Assembly: GCA_016859345.1 (NCBI GenBank)
Contig: CM029124.1
Coordinates: 13,542,980 to 13,606,979 of the forward strand
DNA: 64,000 nt
Direction of reading: 5' to 3'
Origin: Istiophorus platypterus
Lineage: Eukaryota > Chordata > Actinopteri > Istiophoriformes > Istiophoridae
Shown here: piece by piece, positions 1-13,095 of the stretch
Layout of the letters: every line of letters starts with the position of its first letter
How positions within the stretch are numbered: position 1 is the first letter of the stretch
Translations under genes and position numbers: made by a program
Notes under the pieces: generated by a model
What the model was told of the DNA's origin: nothing
The model's input: only the letters and a program-made list of their open reading frames with translations
Database searches by the model: none

Positions 1-132
1 GGGGTAACCTCACACAACTGACCACTAACAGGAAAAAGAGTAATAGAATTCTTTTTAGGATGATATTAGTGAAGCAGAGCAGACCAAGTTGCCAGATAGA
101 GCCTGCAGATGTTAAATTTTCACTCTCCTGAC

Positions 133-270
133 CTGTATCCTTTGGGACAGACGCAGGAGTATCCGTTTAGCTCATCCACGCACTGAGCTCCATTCTGACA
201 GCGATGCTCCTCGCAGTCGTTGTAGTCTACACTGCAGTCATCACCAACATACCCAGGAGAGCACACACAC
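133..270 (-). CDS. slit1: slit1 exon: EGF4 end and EGF5 (last exon in window)
   Basis: A 138-bp exon encoding CVCSPGYVGDDC of EGF4 and DCEEHRCQNGAQCVDELNG with YSCVCPKGY of EGF5. EGF5 has the hydroxylation motif C-x-D-x4-Y-x-C-x-C. The acceptor is TTGCAG and the donor GTCAGG. The next exon, which should hold the end of EGF5 and the Slit-N/Slit-C cleavage region, is outside the window. Confidence 0.94.
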
Positions 271-2528
271 CTGCAATACAAACACACAATAGTGAAATCA
301 AGCTGAAGACAGACAAAGCTGTCTCCAAATGTATTTTTCAATATATAGTGTCATCATTTTTGACTCTATCTGATGAGCTGGTAGCAAATTCTTACTTGGG
401 TCCAGTGGAGGTGATGAGGCAGGTAGACTGATGTTGGCAGGGGCTACGTCCTGGGGCACACACATCTTCCATTTCTTCACACATGTCCCCTACACAGAAA
501 AGTATTAACCATTATACAACACAGAGCAATAACCATCCTGCAAAACCAGCAGAATAAGAAAGTCACACAGTATTTTTGTATTACAGCTTGACCAATTAAT
601 TAGTTATTTAAAATCCAAGATAAATTATCTTCTCAAGCACTATTTGCATTTCATTATTAACCTTTAACAAGAAATATAAGGTAACAGCTCTCTGTTTTCT
701 TGTCTTCAATTTGTCAGCTGGACAAAAACAAGTTCAAAGGGTAGATTGCATGACATTGAGAGAAAATTACATGGCTTTGCTTATTTCAAGGCAAATAAAA
801 ATTTGTCTAGACAAAAAACAAACAAACTAAAACTTGTGTACCTGTGTAATAGGGGGGACAAAAACAAGTGTAGTTGTTGACTCCGTCGATGCAGGTTGCT
901 CCGTTTTCACAGTCATTGTCTTCGCAATCATCAATGTTGGTTTGGCAAGTGGGACCCTCAAAGCCCAGTGGACATGTGCAGCTGTGAAAACAAACACAAT
1001 CGTTACGTTATCATTTTAAATTCCTAGTGAAAAAATAAGGGTTCGTTTCTTTGTCACACTCATTTCCGAGCTTGTCTTCCTTACCTGTATTCTCCCTCCT
1101 TATTCTCATTCACATGGCAGGTTCCTCCGTTGGCACATGGGCTACTCACACAGGCGTTCAGAGCAGCCTCACAGTTCTTGCCCTGAGACAGAGAACAGAG
1201 ATAATTTTTTTGCTATAAATTATTAACACTGAGAAATACACTGAGGTACACTCCGGTGTATATTCACAAATAGGTGGTAGCATTTTGTAGCCCTGACCTT
1301 GAATCCGGGAGGACAGCTGCACCTATAGATCTCCACTAGGTCACTGTGACAGATGCCTTGGTTCAGGCAGGGGCTGGACAGACAGGGGTTACACTTTGCC
1401 AGCACTGCAGTGTCCACATCTCCTGCAGAAATGCCAGACCTTTAAAAATCGATCGGATGCAGATACTAGCGCTACTTGCCTTAGAGATCTGTGTCCAACG
1501 CAATAACTCACCTGTACATTCAAACTTCTTTGCAGGTGTGGTGAGCAGCAGTTTGCCCTCCATGCCTCCGGGGCCGGCGCAGCGGGCGATGCCCGGCTCT
1601 TTGTAGCCCGTCTTCACCCAGTCAGATAACCAGCGCAGGCGACAGTCACAGTACAAGGGGTTGGCCCCGATTGCCCTAAGAGAGCAGAGAAAATAAACTT
1701 ATCAGTGATTTGGCGACGTAGGACCACTCTTAGACCTTTCAACCTCAAACCATGTACAAATTCTAGTTATGTCACTGCAGTACACCCTTTCACCAGCAGG
1801 AGTCTCTACATCCTTTCCTAAAACAAACCCTGACAAACTGAACTTGGTTTACTACACTACCAAACCACTGCTTCTCTGATAATAAAACAGATTTAAAGTT
1901 TATTGCTCAATGCCACTTTTATGCCATACATCATCTGGAGTAGGGGCTTCTCAATTATAGGCAAAGGTGTGAACAGAAGGCACTCTTAACCACCTCTGTC
2001 ATGGTGGTCGTGAATCAATGGCGCTCTGTCCTCCCGCTGGATGCACAAACACTCCTGAATCGATGCCGCTCCATTACGGTGGAACACAGGCTCATCTTTC
2101 AGGCCGGGCCAATAGCTGACACCTGACATCTGCTAACATGAAAGCCACTTGACTGTGACTGCAGATCAATGGCTCCCCCTCCATCCCTTCCTTCTCCCTG
2201 TTTCCATGCAGCCTTGACTCCTGCCCTGCTCTCCATAAGATGTCTTTGTTTGGCTCTCTATCCTACCTTCTTCCTCTCCAGCTCTGACACTGATGGGTCT
2301 ATTGATTAGTAGCTGTCATTGGACGTGAATGTAAATATCTAGGTTGAGTGCCAGAGGGCACACAGCAAAGACACTTTATGTAGTTTTACACATGTCCACA
2401 ATTTTACGTGCAAGCACACAACGGCTACACATCACATCCCAACGAACACACAAAATTACAGACATAAATAAACAAACCAAAACAAACACTAAAGTCCACA
2501 GACCATGGAGAATGTGTGTGTGTGTGTT

Positions 2529-2559
<31 letters not shown>

Positions 2560-2588
2560 TTGTGTGCGCGTGTGTTTGTGTGTGTGTG

Positions 2589-2622
<34 letters not shown>

Positions 2623-2627
2623 GTGTT

Positions 2628-2659
<32 letters not shown>

Positions 2660-5600
2660 CATGTGTGTTTTGGAGATGTCACAGGGAGATGAGACAGTAG
2701 AGGGGTCTGTGTGTTGCTTTAACCACAGGACTGTGGCTGATTAAGGGAGGGCTCGGCTCATGCGTAGCCCACCAAAGAGCACTACAAACAGGCCACTGTG
2801 AGCCACACTCTCCAACTGTCTGACCAGACCCCCTCTGTGCCTGAATGAGTGTATGTGCGCATGTGTATGCGTGTGCAGACTTCACAAATTCAGTGCAGAC
2901 GGTATCGCATCAGCCGCCGGGGCATACAGTTGTTGGTGAGTGTGTGTGTGTCACTGCTTACAAGTGGGAGAGTGATGCCACATCGTTGAAGATGCCATCA
3001 GGAAGCTCTGAGACCTCGTTGCCATGGAGAGACCTTAGGAGTGGTCGAGGAAGGAGACGAGAAAAAAAGGGAGAACATGAACATATTTTATCATAGGAGA
3101 AAACTTAATCTGTTGGTTGATTGACAGAAATTAAAAGGCCACGATTTTGATAACATATAAAACAAATGTGTCACATTTAAAGCAAAAAATGCAAAAAAAA
3201 TGCTCATTCCAGCATTTCTAGAGTGAGGATTTTCTTGTTTCCTATGACAGAGTATTGAATGGCATATTAATCAATGATAAATTAAAGGATCGTTGCAGTC
3301 CAGCATGCTACACTTTGTTTTTGAAACAACTAAAAGCAGAAATAACAGAGAAAATGCTGAGGAATATTTCGATGTTGTGTTGGCATTTTAAACGGGAGGT
3401 AGGTGGTTTGTTTTTCTGGTTGAGTTTTATGCAGCTGGCAAAGATGAGAGGCTCTGTAAGTCTGGAAAAGACTGGTGTCAAATTTCTATGTGTGTCTGGC
3501 TGGCAGGGCTAACAAAGGTATGGGGGGGGTAACAGAGTTGCACAGTGAAAAACCTTAGTGTAATTTTGTGTTTGCGCACATGAACGGGTATTTATTTACA
3601 TTTATTTACATGCTTGCCTGGCCAGACATCCATGTGTATTAAGTTCTTTGAGCATGTACACGATTTTCTATGTCCTGTGCTGCTATTTTCCTTGCTGTTC
3701 TCTGTGTACTGTCTCGGGTGACAAGCCGGCAAGGCTTAATGGCTAGATGACTGATGGCTGCTGTAATCCACCAGGTCATTACCACCTCCAACCCTCGGCT
3801 GACCACATGCTAATGTTACCACAGCTCAGTCCACAGTACCAATACATGACACATCTGCTCTCTCTGAGCCCGGATGAAGAGACCTGACGTATAAACACTC
3901 TGAAACCCTATTTCCTTCACTGTTTGATCTGTGAATTACCACTAAGCTGTCAAAGAGCTGGTCAGTGTTAAGGGCACAGACTTGTGCTCCAATACAAAAG
4001 AGAAAATATACAATATAACATGCTGAGACAACGAGTTAATTGGCCTGTGTACAGGGGAAAATGCTTATTAGTGCAGCATGAATAGATGGGTTGTGGTAGC
4101 CGAACAGTGAGGATACCGAGGGCATGAAGCCAGCAGCAGTGTGCCAGCCAGGCAGAGATCTCATGGGATAAAGGAGCCATGGAGTCTCCAGGAGGAAACC
4201 TGATCCATTCTCCTACTAACCCTCTCTCCGTCCATTTCTCCATGACTTTTTACTTTTATTTTTTACAGCTGTATAATGTTACATCACTCCATCTTTACTG
4301 TGTCAACTTATTTCTGGCCGCGTACCGTTCTCAGAATGGAACTGCATTTGATGCTTCTGGACATTCACAATGATTGTTTATGACTAAACATACGTTGTGC
4401 ACGGTGTGCACATGTTGTCCAACGAGCTTGCTCACACTTTTCACACAGACCTGTTCAACTGGAACTACTTAATAATGTTTCATCATTCTGTTTGCCTTTT
4501 GAGCTTTGAGCTGTTTTCGCTTTAGCCATACATGGGATAATGGCTCATGGGATACCTGCATTTTCTTGCAGCGCTGTGTCCGACAGCAGTTTGGGAATAT
4601 GTCTGTTTTGATTTCATTTGTCGCAGGCTTCGCTTTTTTCCTGTTGTTTTTTTCTTTATCACAGTCTTTCGTATCACTTTCTTTTTTCCACAGCTTCCCA
4701 CCCAAACCCTGGCGTGCCACGCCCTTGTGCTGTCTCAGCTCACTCACCTCACACCTAATACCCAGCAGGCCAATTAGCAGCTTATTAATCTACAGCTCAA
4801 ACCACAACCATCACACACACACAGATACACACACATTTGTACATTCACACCAAACCACACCACATCCATGCCAGGCTCAGACCGCTGGCCTGTTTGAAGC
4901 CCTGAGCGTTAATGATTCTTCTCCTCTTTACTGCTCTGTAAAGCCAAAGGTTCAGCTTTATAAAGGCTTTGGCACCTCAGTGCGTGTGAGTGTGCATGAA
5001 CATTCCCACTGCATAGCCGGCTTTGGCATCTCGCTGTGGTTTCTATGAAGCTCCCAACTTTGAACTTTGAACCCAGTGTGGAGTCTTAAAGTTGAAACTA
5101 TTAAATGGAGCTCATTGTCGCTTCAGTTTTGTTGCAGCCTCACAGCCTTGCTTTATAAAAATAAAAAAGCCATGGCACCAATTGACATTTAATGGGAGAC
5201 GTATGATTGATCACACCAGCAGTAAAGACATCAAAGTTTTCTGCTTCATTTGGACTCCTGTCTGATTGAGACAATAAGGTTGTCCAGACAGTCTGTGCGT
5301 ATATATGTGTGGGGTGTTGGGGGAGGGCCTCACATGGCGTCTAGCACACTCTCACAGGGACTATTTTAGAAGTAAGGTGGCGTGAATGAGTGAGAGCAGA
5401 AGTAACGGACGCAGCTTCATTAGAGATCAAAGCAATGCGCCCGGGCTAGCGACGCGGCATCGGCTAATGATGACCGAGCTTCACTCTCATTCCACGCTAA
5501 AAGGGCCCTTACGCTTTGTGTCTCGTAATGATCGGGGGCTTTAGTCGAATCCCGCCGTAAAAAGAGGCTTTGTTGAAGCTTTGTTGTCAGCAGTAAAAAG

Positions 5601-6284
5601 TGTGCCTGCTATGAGCACACATGGAAGGCCGCTAAGTCTACTCCCACACACATACTAACTGGCACCAACCCAGCAGATGACAAACATGTAGGCAAAGAAT
5701 ATAGGCCCTGATGCATGCACCCTTACACACACAGACACACACACACACACATAGATGCGTATATAATCTCATAAGGAGCGCTGCTGGGCCTGGTCTCTGT
5801 TTCTCCCTCTCAGAACTCAACTGTACATTTGAGTTAAAATGTAAGGCATCCAGCTGCTGTATCTTTGGATGCAGGTCCAAAGATTGGTTTTATTTCGTCA
5901 TCTATCCGTCAAACGCATTTACATTATACATCTCCGTTATTTAGCAGACCAATTCATCCACAGGGAGCCCATGGTCACTGAGAGTGCACAATCAAAGACC
6001 TCATAACTTCATAAAAACCTGGAGGCGGATTCAAAACCATTATGGTTAGCAGGGCAAACTCTCTCCGGTAATCAGTGTCAGAGTGATTTTGTACAGTGGG
6101 TTGTGGGGGCGCTTGTTTGGCCCTGGTGGTGAGGTAGTGATGAACTCGGGAGGTTTAGAGGTGAACAGGCAGATTGTGCAGATGTCTGAGGACGGGAGTG
6201 GGCAGGAATACAGTAGGAGCTGAAGCAACACTGCAGCTGCCCTCATGGCTGCCATTTAAACAGCGAAAATAGGTCGGAGGTTGG

Positions 6285-6328
<44 letters not shown>

Positions 6329-9300
6329 CAGAGTGAGAGAGAGAGAGAAAGAGAAAGATAGAGAGAAAGAGAGAGAGAGAGACAGAGAGCCAGAGAGAGA
6401 GTGAATTCATAAGCTGTCATAACTGTTTAGACTGTTTCAGTCCTCTGGAGTCAATCAAAGATTCTCAGCATCTGCTGCACTGTCTCTGCAGTCAGTGCAA
6501 GCTGCAAAAATATCCTCCTTAATAACTCATTTAGTCTCAAAGTGAGTCCTATCTTGTTTTAGAATGCTTTCAAATAACTCTTTCAAAATAGCTTCAATCG
6601 TTCCCTATGAAGTTGCTGTTTTGAGCATTGTCTTGAAATTATGTGACAACAAAAAAATGTTTCAGACATTTCATTTGCATGAGAAAAAAGAGAAACTCTC
6701 TCATACTGCTTGTAGGGTTTATTATGTATTAAAAATAGGATTTTAAGACTCAATCTTAGAACGACATATTTAGCTGAACGCACAACACACACATACACTT
6801 ATACATATATATGCATGCATTTTAAAACATAAAAGATAAACTCACAGCAGTCGGAGAGAATGCAATCCACTGAAGGCCATTTTAGGGATACAACGCAGGG
6901 AGTTGTAGCTCAGGATTCTGAAATGTAGAAGTAATGACATATGTATGTACATAAAATTCAAGAGTTTCCACCCTACTGTCAGCAAAGCAACAAATATTAG
7001 CTCTTTGGTCTGAGGGGCTGAGGCGGGTCGGGACTTACAGAGTGGTGAGCTGGCTCATGTTAGCAAAGGAAGAGTTGGTCAGAGAGTTGATTTTGTTGTT
7101 GCTCAAGTCTCTGAAAGGAAATTCAAAAAAGGCAGAAGTTCACAATACAGCTCTGCACGGTGAAACAGGTGAAGCAGACGGATAAAAACTTACACCAGCT
7201 GTAGGTATTTGAAGGCTGAGAGTTCCTTCGGCACAACGCTGAACTGATTTCCATCCAGATACCTGAACGAAAGGCACAAACAGCTCAGTAATGAGTTAGT
7301 AGACATAAAATGTCCATTCAGATCAAGTAATGATGTTTATCCAGAAACAGTCCTCAAATACAATATTTTAACAATACTAATACAATGGAAAACTATGAAC
7401 AACTATGGAGTGGATCTTATGCTGTGATTTTTGTCAGCAACATTTGAAATGAATTTACCTTCCAGTAATAAAATCGAACCACTTCGGTGTCCATATATCA
7501 TGGATGTATATTACATTAATCAGGCTTCAGCTGGTGTAAAAATTTGATATTGTTCAACATTTTGAAATTTGATTCTGCTCTTTGTCAGCAGATTAGTTTT
7601 ACTTTGTGAACTGGTTGGGTGAGGAGCTGGAGGCAGGTTATTTCAGGACATCACACTTTTCATACAGAACACTTTTTCCCATGCGATTGCAACCGATTTA
7701 ATCTCATGTTACATCAAACAGCAGAATGTATTGTCTTTCGATTAGTTTTTTCTTTTTTTGGCACAAAATTGTGGCTAAGGCCTAGAAGTCATTTCTATTC
7801 CAGACGCATACTGGGTTATATATCACTTCTACTCGGTCTAAATAACTGGGCAAGGATGGAAAACTTATTACATTAAGTAAAATTTTCCTTTATTTCCCGT
7901 CTTGCAGCGACTCCCTAATTGTGACCTAGAACCCCACTTTCTGAATTGACTAAGATACAAGCAGTTGTAGGTGCATTGATGAGTGTGTGTTAACACCATG
8001 ACATCATGCCTGCAGGGTTGTAACCACCCTGCTGACTGCCAATACAAAGTGCTACCAGAGGGCTGTCACCTTAATAAATGACTGATTTAGAACCTGCTCC
8101 CCCAGAGCGGAGCTACGGGGGTTTTCTTCTGCTATTGTTGTTGACTGGAGGGGTGGGAAAGGCAAGGGGTGGGGGCTGCTGGTTAGTTGGGGGGGGGGGC
8201 TCTGGGCTCAGAGGTAATGACAGGTAATGATGGTGTAGAGGACACTTTGGATAATGATGGAGTAGCAAACTCTCCAGATGACAAGATGAAAGACCTGAAC
8301 AGAGGGGGCACACCTGGTCACACCTGCTGGGACAATGACAGGCCTTAAGGCTTCCACAGCTTGTCTGTGCATCTGTGTGCATCTGTGTGTGTGAATTAGT
8401 CTGAACCACTTGAAGCAGTATTGGAAAGTTCCAGACCTATTCCATTCCCTCCCCTTTCCATTGAAAACTGCTCATTAAAATGTCCTCTCGCTCCCCTTTA
8501 CTCCTGTGGACAGGCTTTTGGCCTTAAAACAAATATGCACACACACACACAAACACAAACACACACGCACACACACACACACATACACACACACACACAC
8601 ACACACAAACACACGCTCTGATCCTTGGCTCGGAGTGTGAGAGTGACATCAGTGCTAGCCATGAGGGCTACAGGGAACACAGAAGAAGAATGTCTGAGAG
8701 AATAACTGCAGGGTTTATTGACTCCTTTCCTCTTCTCCAAATGATGAGATCTGTTTTCTTTGCCTCTAGTGTTTTCACTAACTCTTATCTCTTTCATTCT
8801 GCCTAAGCTCCACTCTACCTTTTTATTTTCTCTTGTGGTTTCCTGGTTTCCCTTCTAGACCTACCTCCATCAAAGCCAGACAATGGGACAATATTCCCAG
8901 GAATTCAAACTGATAAGATATAAATGCAATTAGCATAATTAATGCCGAGGAACTCACAGTTCAGTCACGTTTCTGGGGATGCCTTTGGGCAGTGTGTGGA
9001 GGTGCTTGTTACTGCAGCGCACTACAGTCTCTAGGCAAGTACATTCACTGGGACACTGGGGTCTGGGCACACAGCTTGACTCTTCTTGGCCTGGGAAAAT
9101 AGGAGGAGAAAGAGGGGTGTCAGATACCAGAGAGGAAGCGGACAGAAGAATGACCAAGAGGGTAAGAAAGCTTTGGAGAACCCACAAAAAGAAGAGCTGT
9201 CGTTCCTAGCAAAAAAGGTAGAACAAACCTTAAGGCAAGACAGTGCATAAACAGCACAATCCTTTAGGCCGATGGTTAGGCTTTGAGACAATGAAAAAAG

Positions 9301-9330
9301 AGGAAGTGAAAAATCTGAAAAGTAAAATAG

Positions 9331-9368
<38 letters not shown>

Positions 9369-12300
9369 CTTCACTAATGTAATATCGACCAGCAAGAGCA
9401 AAGAATGGAAGCTGCCCGAGTCCTGAAGACAAGTCTAACATTCATTCAGGTGCAAATAGGCTGACTGGTCAATAAGGCAAACAGCTCAATAGCTCCACTC
9501 AGCCCAGCATCGACCAGAAGCTTAGAACTGCTGAGTAGCAATCTATTCAGTAAACAAAAGAGACGCACAATAGCAGTCATTATTTAAGATGATTTTGGAC
9601 ACTTCAAGCAGCTCTTGTAACCTATCGTGGCGGAGGGTGCAATGTGAAAATCTTCATCAGTCAGACCCAGGCAGGTTAGTTTCACACATAAGGGAGGTCA
9701 TCTACTATACTGAAGATGCTTATCTCCTTTCAAAGAGACAGATTGCTTTATTTAAAGTGGAGAAGCTGCAACAACACTTCAGATACAATCTAGAAAAGGA
9801 CGCACAGGGAGAGAAGAGGACTCAAATCGTGACAGGAAGTTGTGCGTTGTGCTACCACCTACCCTCCTCGCAGCGGAAGTCAGGCAGAGCCACATCCTGC
9901 AGAGGGATCTCCTTCAGGAAGGCGGGACGCTGGCAGCGAGGGTTGCCTGTCACAATCTTCCTACTCCTCAGCCAATCACCGAGCCATGCCAGCCGGCAGT
10001 CGCAGTTGAAGGAGTTGGCCAGGAGGTTACTGGGGAGAAAATGACAGATTGTGAGATCCCTGAAATTTAAAATGCACAATTACAGGTGAGCACGTGTGGA
10101 TTCCGGGGTCTCACAGGGTGGAGAGGGTCTGCAGAGTGTCGAAGGCCCCGGGAGTGATTGTGGTCAGCTGGTTGTCGTACAGAGACAGCAGACGGACGTT
10201 GTGTAGCCCCGTGAAACTGTCATTATGGACACAACTAATCTTGTTGTTTCTCAGCATCCTGAAGTCGAAAGATATGAAATACTTCAACCTAAAGGTCTGA
10301 AATATCATTTTGCATTTTAGAAACATGAGCATGCCTGAGTTTATGATTGTATGTGTCTCTGCATCACTCACAGCATACGTAGTCCCTCAAGGCCGCGGAA
10401 CATCCCACTTCGTACCGAATCGATCTGATTGGCTGTGAGATGAAGCTCATTGACAGACAGTGCACCTTCAAATGCCCCATCTTCGATCTCTGTGATCTTG
10501 TTGTTGCTGAGGTTACTGTGGCAAACAAAAGCATGTCAGAGGATCAAATGTAAGCTATTTAGAGAATTACAGTTGAAAGGCCAGGTTAAAAAGTTAAAAA
10601 AAAAATTGTTTCATTTACATTTTCTTCAGCTGGGAAAGGTTCTTAAAAACTCCTGTTGCCTCTAGAGTTGTGATCTCATTGTTGTTGAGGCGGCTGGAGA
10701 GAAAAAGTTGAAAAGGTTTAATCATAAAAAATGAATAAATCCATTTAAATTTATAGTTCTGTTGAAATATTCAGTGGGTTCTTGAATTTGCTTGGTCCAC
10801 ACTTTGTATTTCCTTCAAATCAAATTAATCTCATTACTGTGTCTTAGTTCTTTTCACACTGTCTCTGCACACACCATCTCTACCTTTATATCTTCCTGTT
10901 AGCAATGCACAATAGACCCCCACTCCCCCTGATTCCTTACAGTTCTGTGGTGGATGCAGGGATGTGCTCAGGGATCTTGGTGAGCTTCAGGTTGGAGCAG
11001 TCCACTACGTTCGACTCACAACGGCACTTGGGAGGACACACTGGGTCACTGTTACAGGCATTATTCAGGCGGGTGTCTTCTGTACCTAAGTAGAGGAAAA
11101 TGCCATCACATATATTCTTATAACATGAAATGACATCAGCCTTGTCCCTCTACCAACATATGTGCCTCACTTTCCCATGATGCACTTAGTCACGCATCTG
11201 CTCCCACCACAGCTGTATGTCAGTAGTTTGTCCTGCCGTGACCTTAGAAGCAGCTTCCCTAACTAATCTTTAACCTTACGTGCCCCAAATAACATCCTGC
11301 AGATCCTCTACCGTTCATAGGAGAGAAATAAATGGGTGAGGGCTAGGGGATGGTTGGGTGGGAGTAGAGGAGGAGTTATTTTAGGGAGTTGATAGAGTGG
11401 GAGCAGTGGGGTGAAAAGAACAGTAGCAGGGGAGATTGAGATAGGGATGCCAAAGAGGATTTGGGCAGCCAGCTTCAACGAAGCAAGGCACCCGAGAGAG
11501 AGAGAGAGAGGGCGGTGGGAGAGGAGTTACTTGAAATGATGCGCAGGATGTGTAGACAGGTGGAGTCAAAGGGGAGGAGAGGGAGGACACAGAAAAAAGG
11601 AGGGCATGAGGAATATAAGTGCATGCAGGAGAGAAAAAAGAGAAAGTAGGCAAGGAAGACAGATGAAAGGGAAATGAATGGTGAGTGGCGGAGGTGCAGA
11701 GGCATGTCTGTCCTGACAGAGGAAGAACAAGAATGAGGCAGCAAGGGGGAGTGTGGGACGTTATCCTGCACCTCCTCTGCCTATGAATAGACGTTACGTG
11801 CCAAAAAGCGTGCTGCCAGTTACATCATGTGCTGCTCAATAATGGAACAGCACCGGGAGCCACTTAAAACAGTGTGTGTGTCTGTGAGTGTGTGCATTGT
11901 GTCTCCGTGTTTGCCTATGTATGCGTGCATATGTGCGTGTAGAGCTTATGTGTGTGTGCACATGTTCCATTTTGAGGGAACAGCCCTGCGTTTTCAGTCA
12001 AGATATCGTTTTGTGTCCCGTTCCCTTTCGCATGCTAACATCAGTGCACCTCTCTGCCTGAAGTTTGGAGATGACGTCAGTGGGACCTCGCGGGGCACCC
12101 TGACCACAACCATGAGCAGGAAAGCCTCAAACAACCAGGACGAAATCCTGTGGTTGAGCATCAGAATTTTTTCCAAATAAATAGAACGATGTTTGAAACC
12201 ATAACCTAACCCCAAACCCTCATAGTTGACTTTATTAGAATATGTTTGGACACTGAAAGAGAGAATTGCATTTATGGAAAGACTTCCTCTGGATGCCCGT

Positions 12301-13019
12301 GCAAAAGACTTTTTATGAAACTGTACCACTTCTCAGAGCAGCTCGATGGAGCATGCAGAAAGACACAGTAATGCAGGTCATTAAGGAAACGTCCCTTGCT
12401 ACTGCCAGACAAAAGGACAAGGCATTTCCTGCTACAGAGGAAGCAACGAAAGTACAGCACAGCACTTTGATCTTGAGGATGCAGAGGAGCTGGGGGAGCT
12501 GCGAGAGCATGAGTCATCGTCATTGTCACAAGTGCGTTGCGGTGACACTTTCACCGTCAGCACATTCGAACGAAACCGGAGAAAACACAGAGGAGAGGGA
12601 TGAGATTTTTCCCTCTCTGAGGCGCAAAATGACTCATTGCACTGGAGTTGTAGAGGTTCTCATAATTCCCTGCAGCTTGGTTCCTCATTATCAGTGTATT
12701 ATGGAATTCCTGTGCTGTCAGTGATTATATGTGTTCAGCGCATGCATGTGTGTATTGTGGAGGCTTTTATTGTTATCATTTAGGCAGGGTGAAATTCTCA
12801 TTAATCACATTTGGCTTTGATCTTTCTTCTGCTTACATAGTACTCCCATTTGTTCCCTAAGCCAGTGTAGAGCTTTATCTCAGCTTAGCACACAAAGACA
12901 CATTAATTCACAAGCACGCACGTCCACAGTCACACAGGCGTAGACAATGAATCGCACAAGGGTCTGTGCCACAAACACACACACAGACACACAGACAGAC
13001 AGACAGAAAGACAGACACA

Positions 13020-13095
<76 letters not shown>

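Larger units (their letters stand above)
3034..6845 (-). other. slit1: slit1 intron (3.8 kb)
   Basis: Intron inside D4 between LRR 3 and LRR 4. It holds a CpG-rich block at 5401-5560 and a GT/GA simple repeat at 6287-6402. A 180-codon plus-strand open frame at 4506-5048 shows no recognisable domain and is not called as a gene. Confidence 0.88.

Noticed and set aside
4506..5048. 180-codon plus-strand open frame with a hydrophobic stretch
   Set aside because: It lies within a slit1 intron, has no recognisable domain, contains HTDTHT low-complexity sequence from CA repeat, and has no supporting splice or promoter context.
5525..5545. tRNA B-box-like sequence GTCGAATCCCGCC
   Set aside because: No A-box at the right spacing and no tRNA fold could be drawn, so it is not called as a tRNA gene or SINE.
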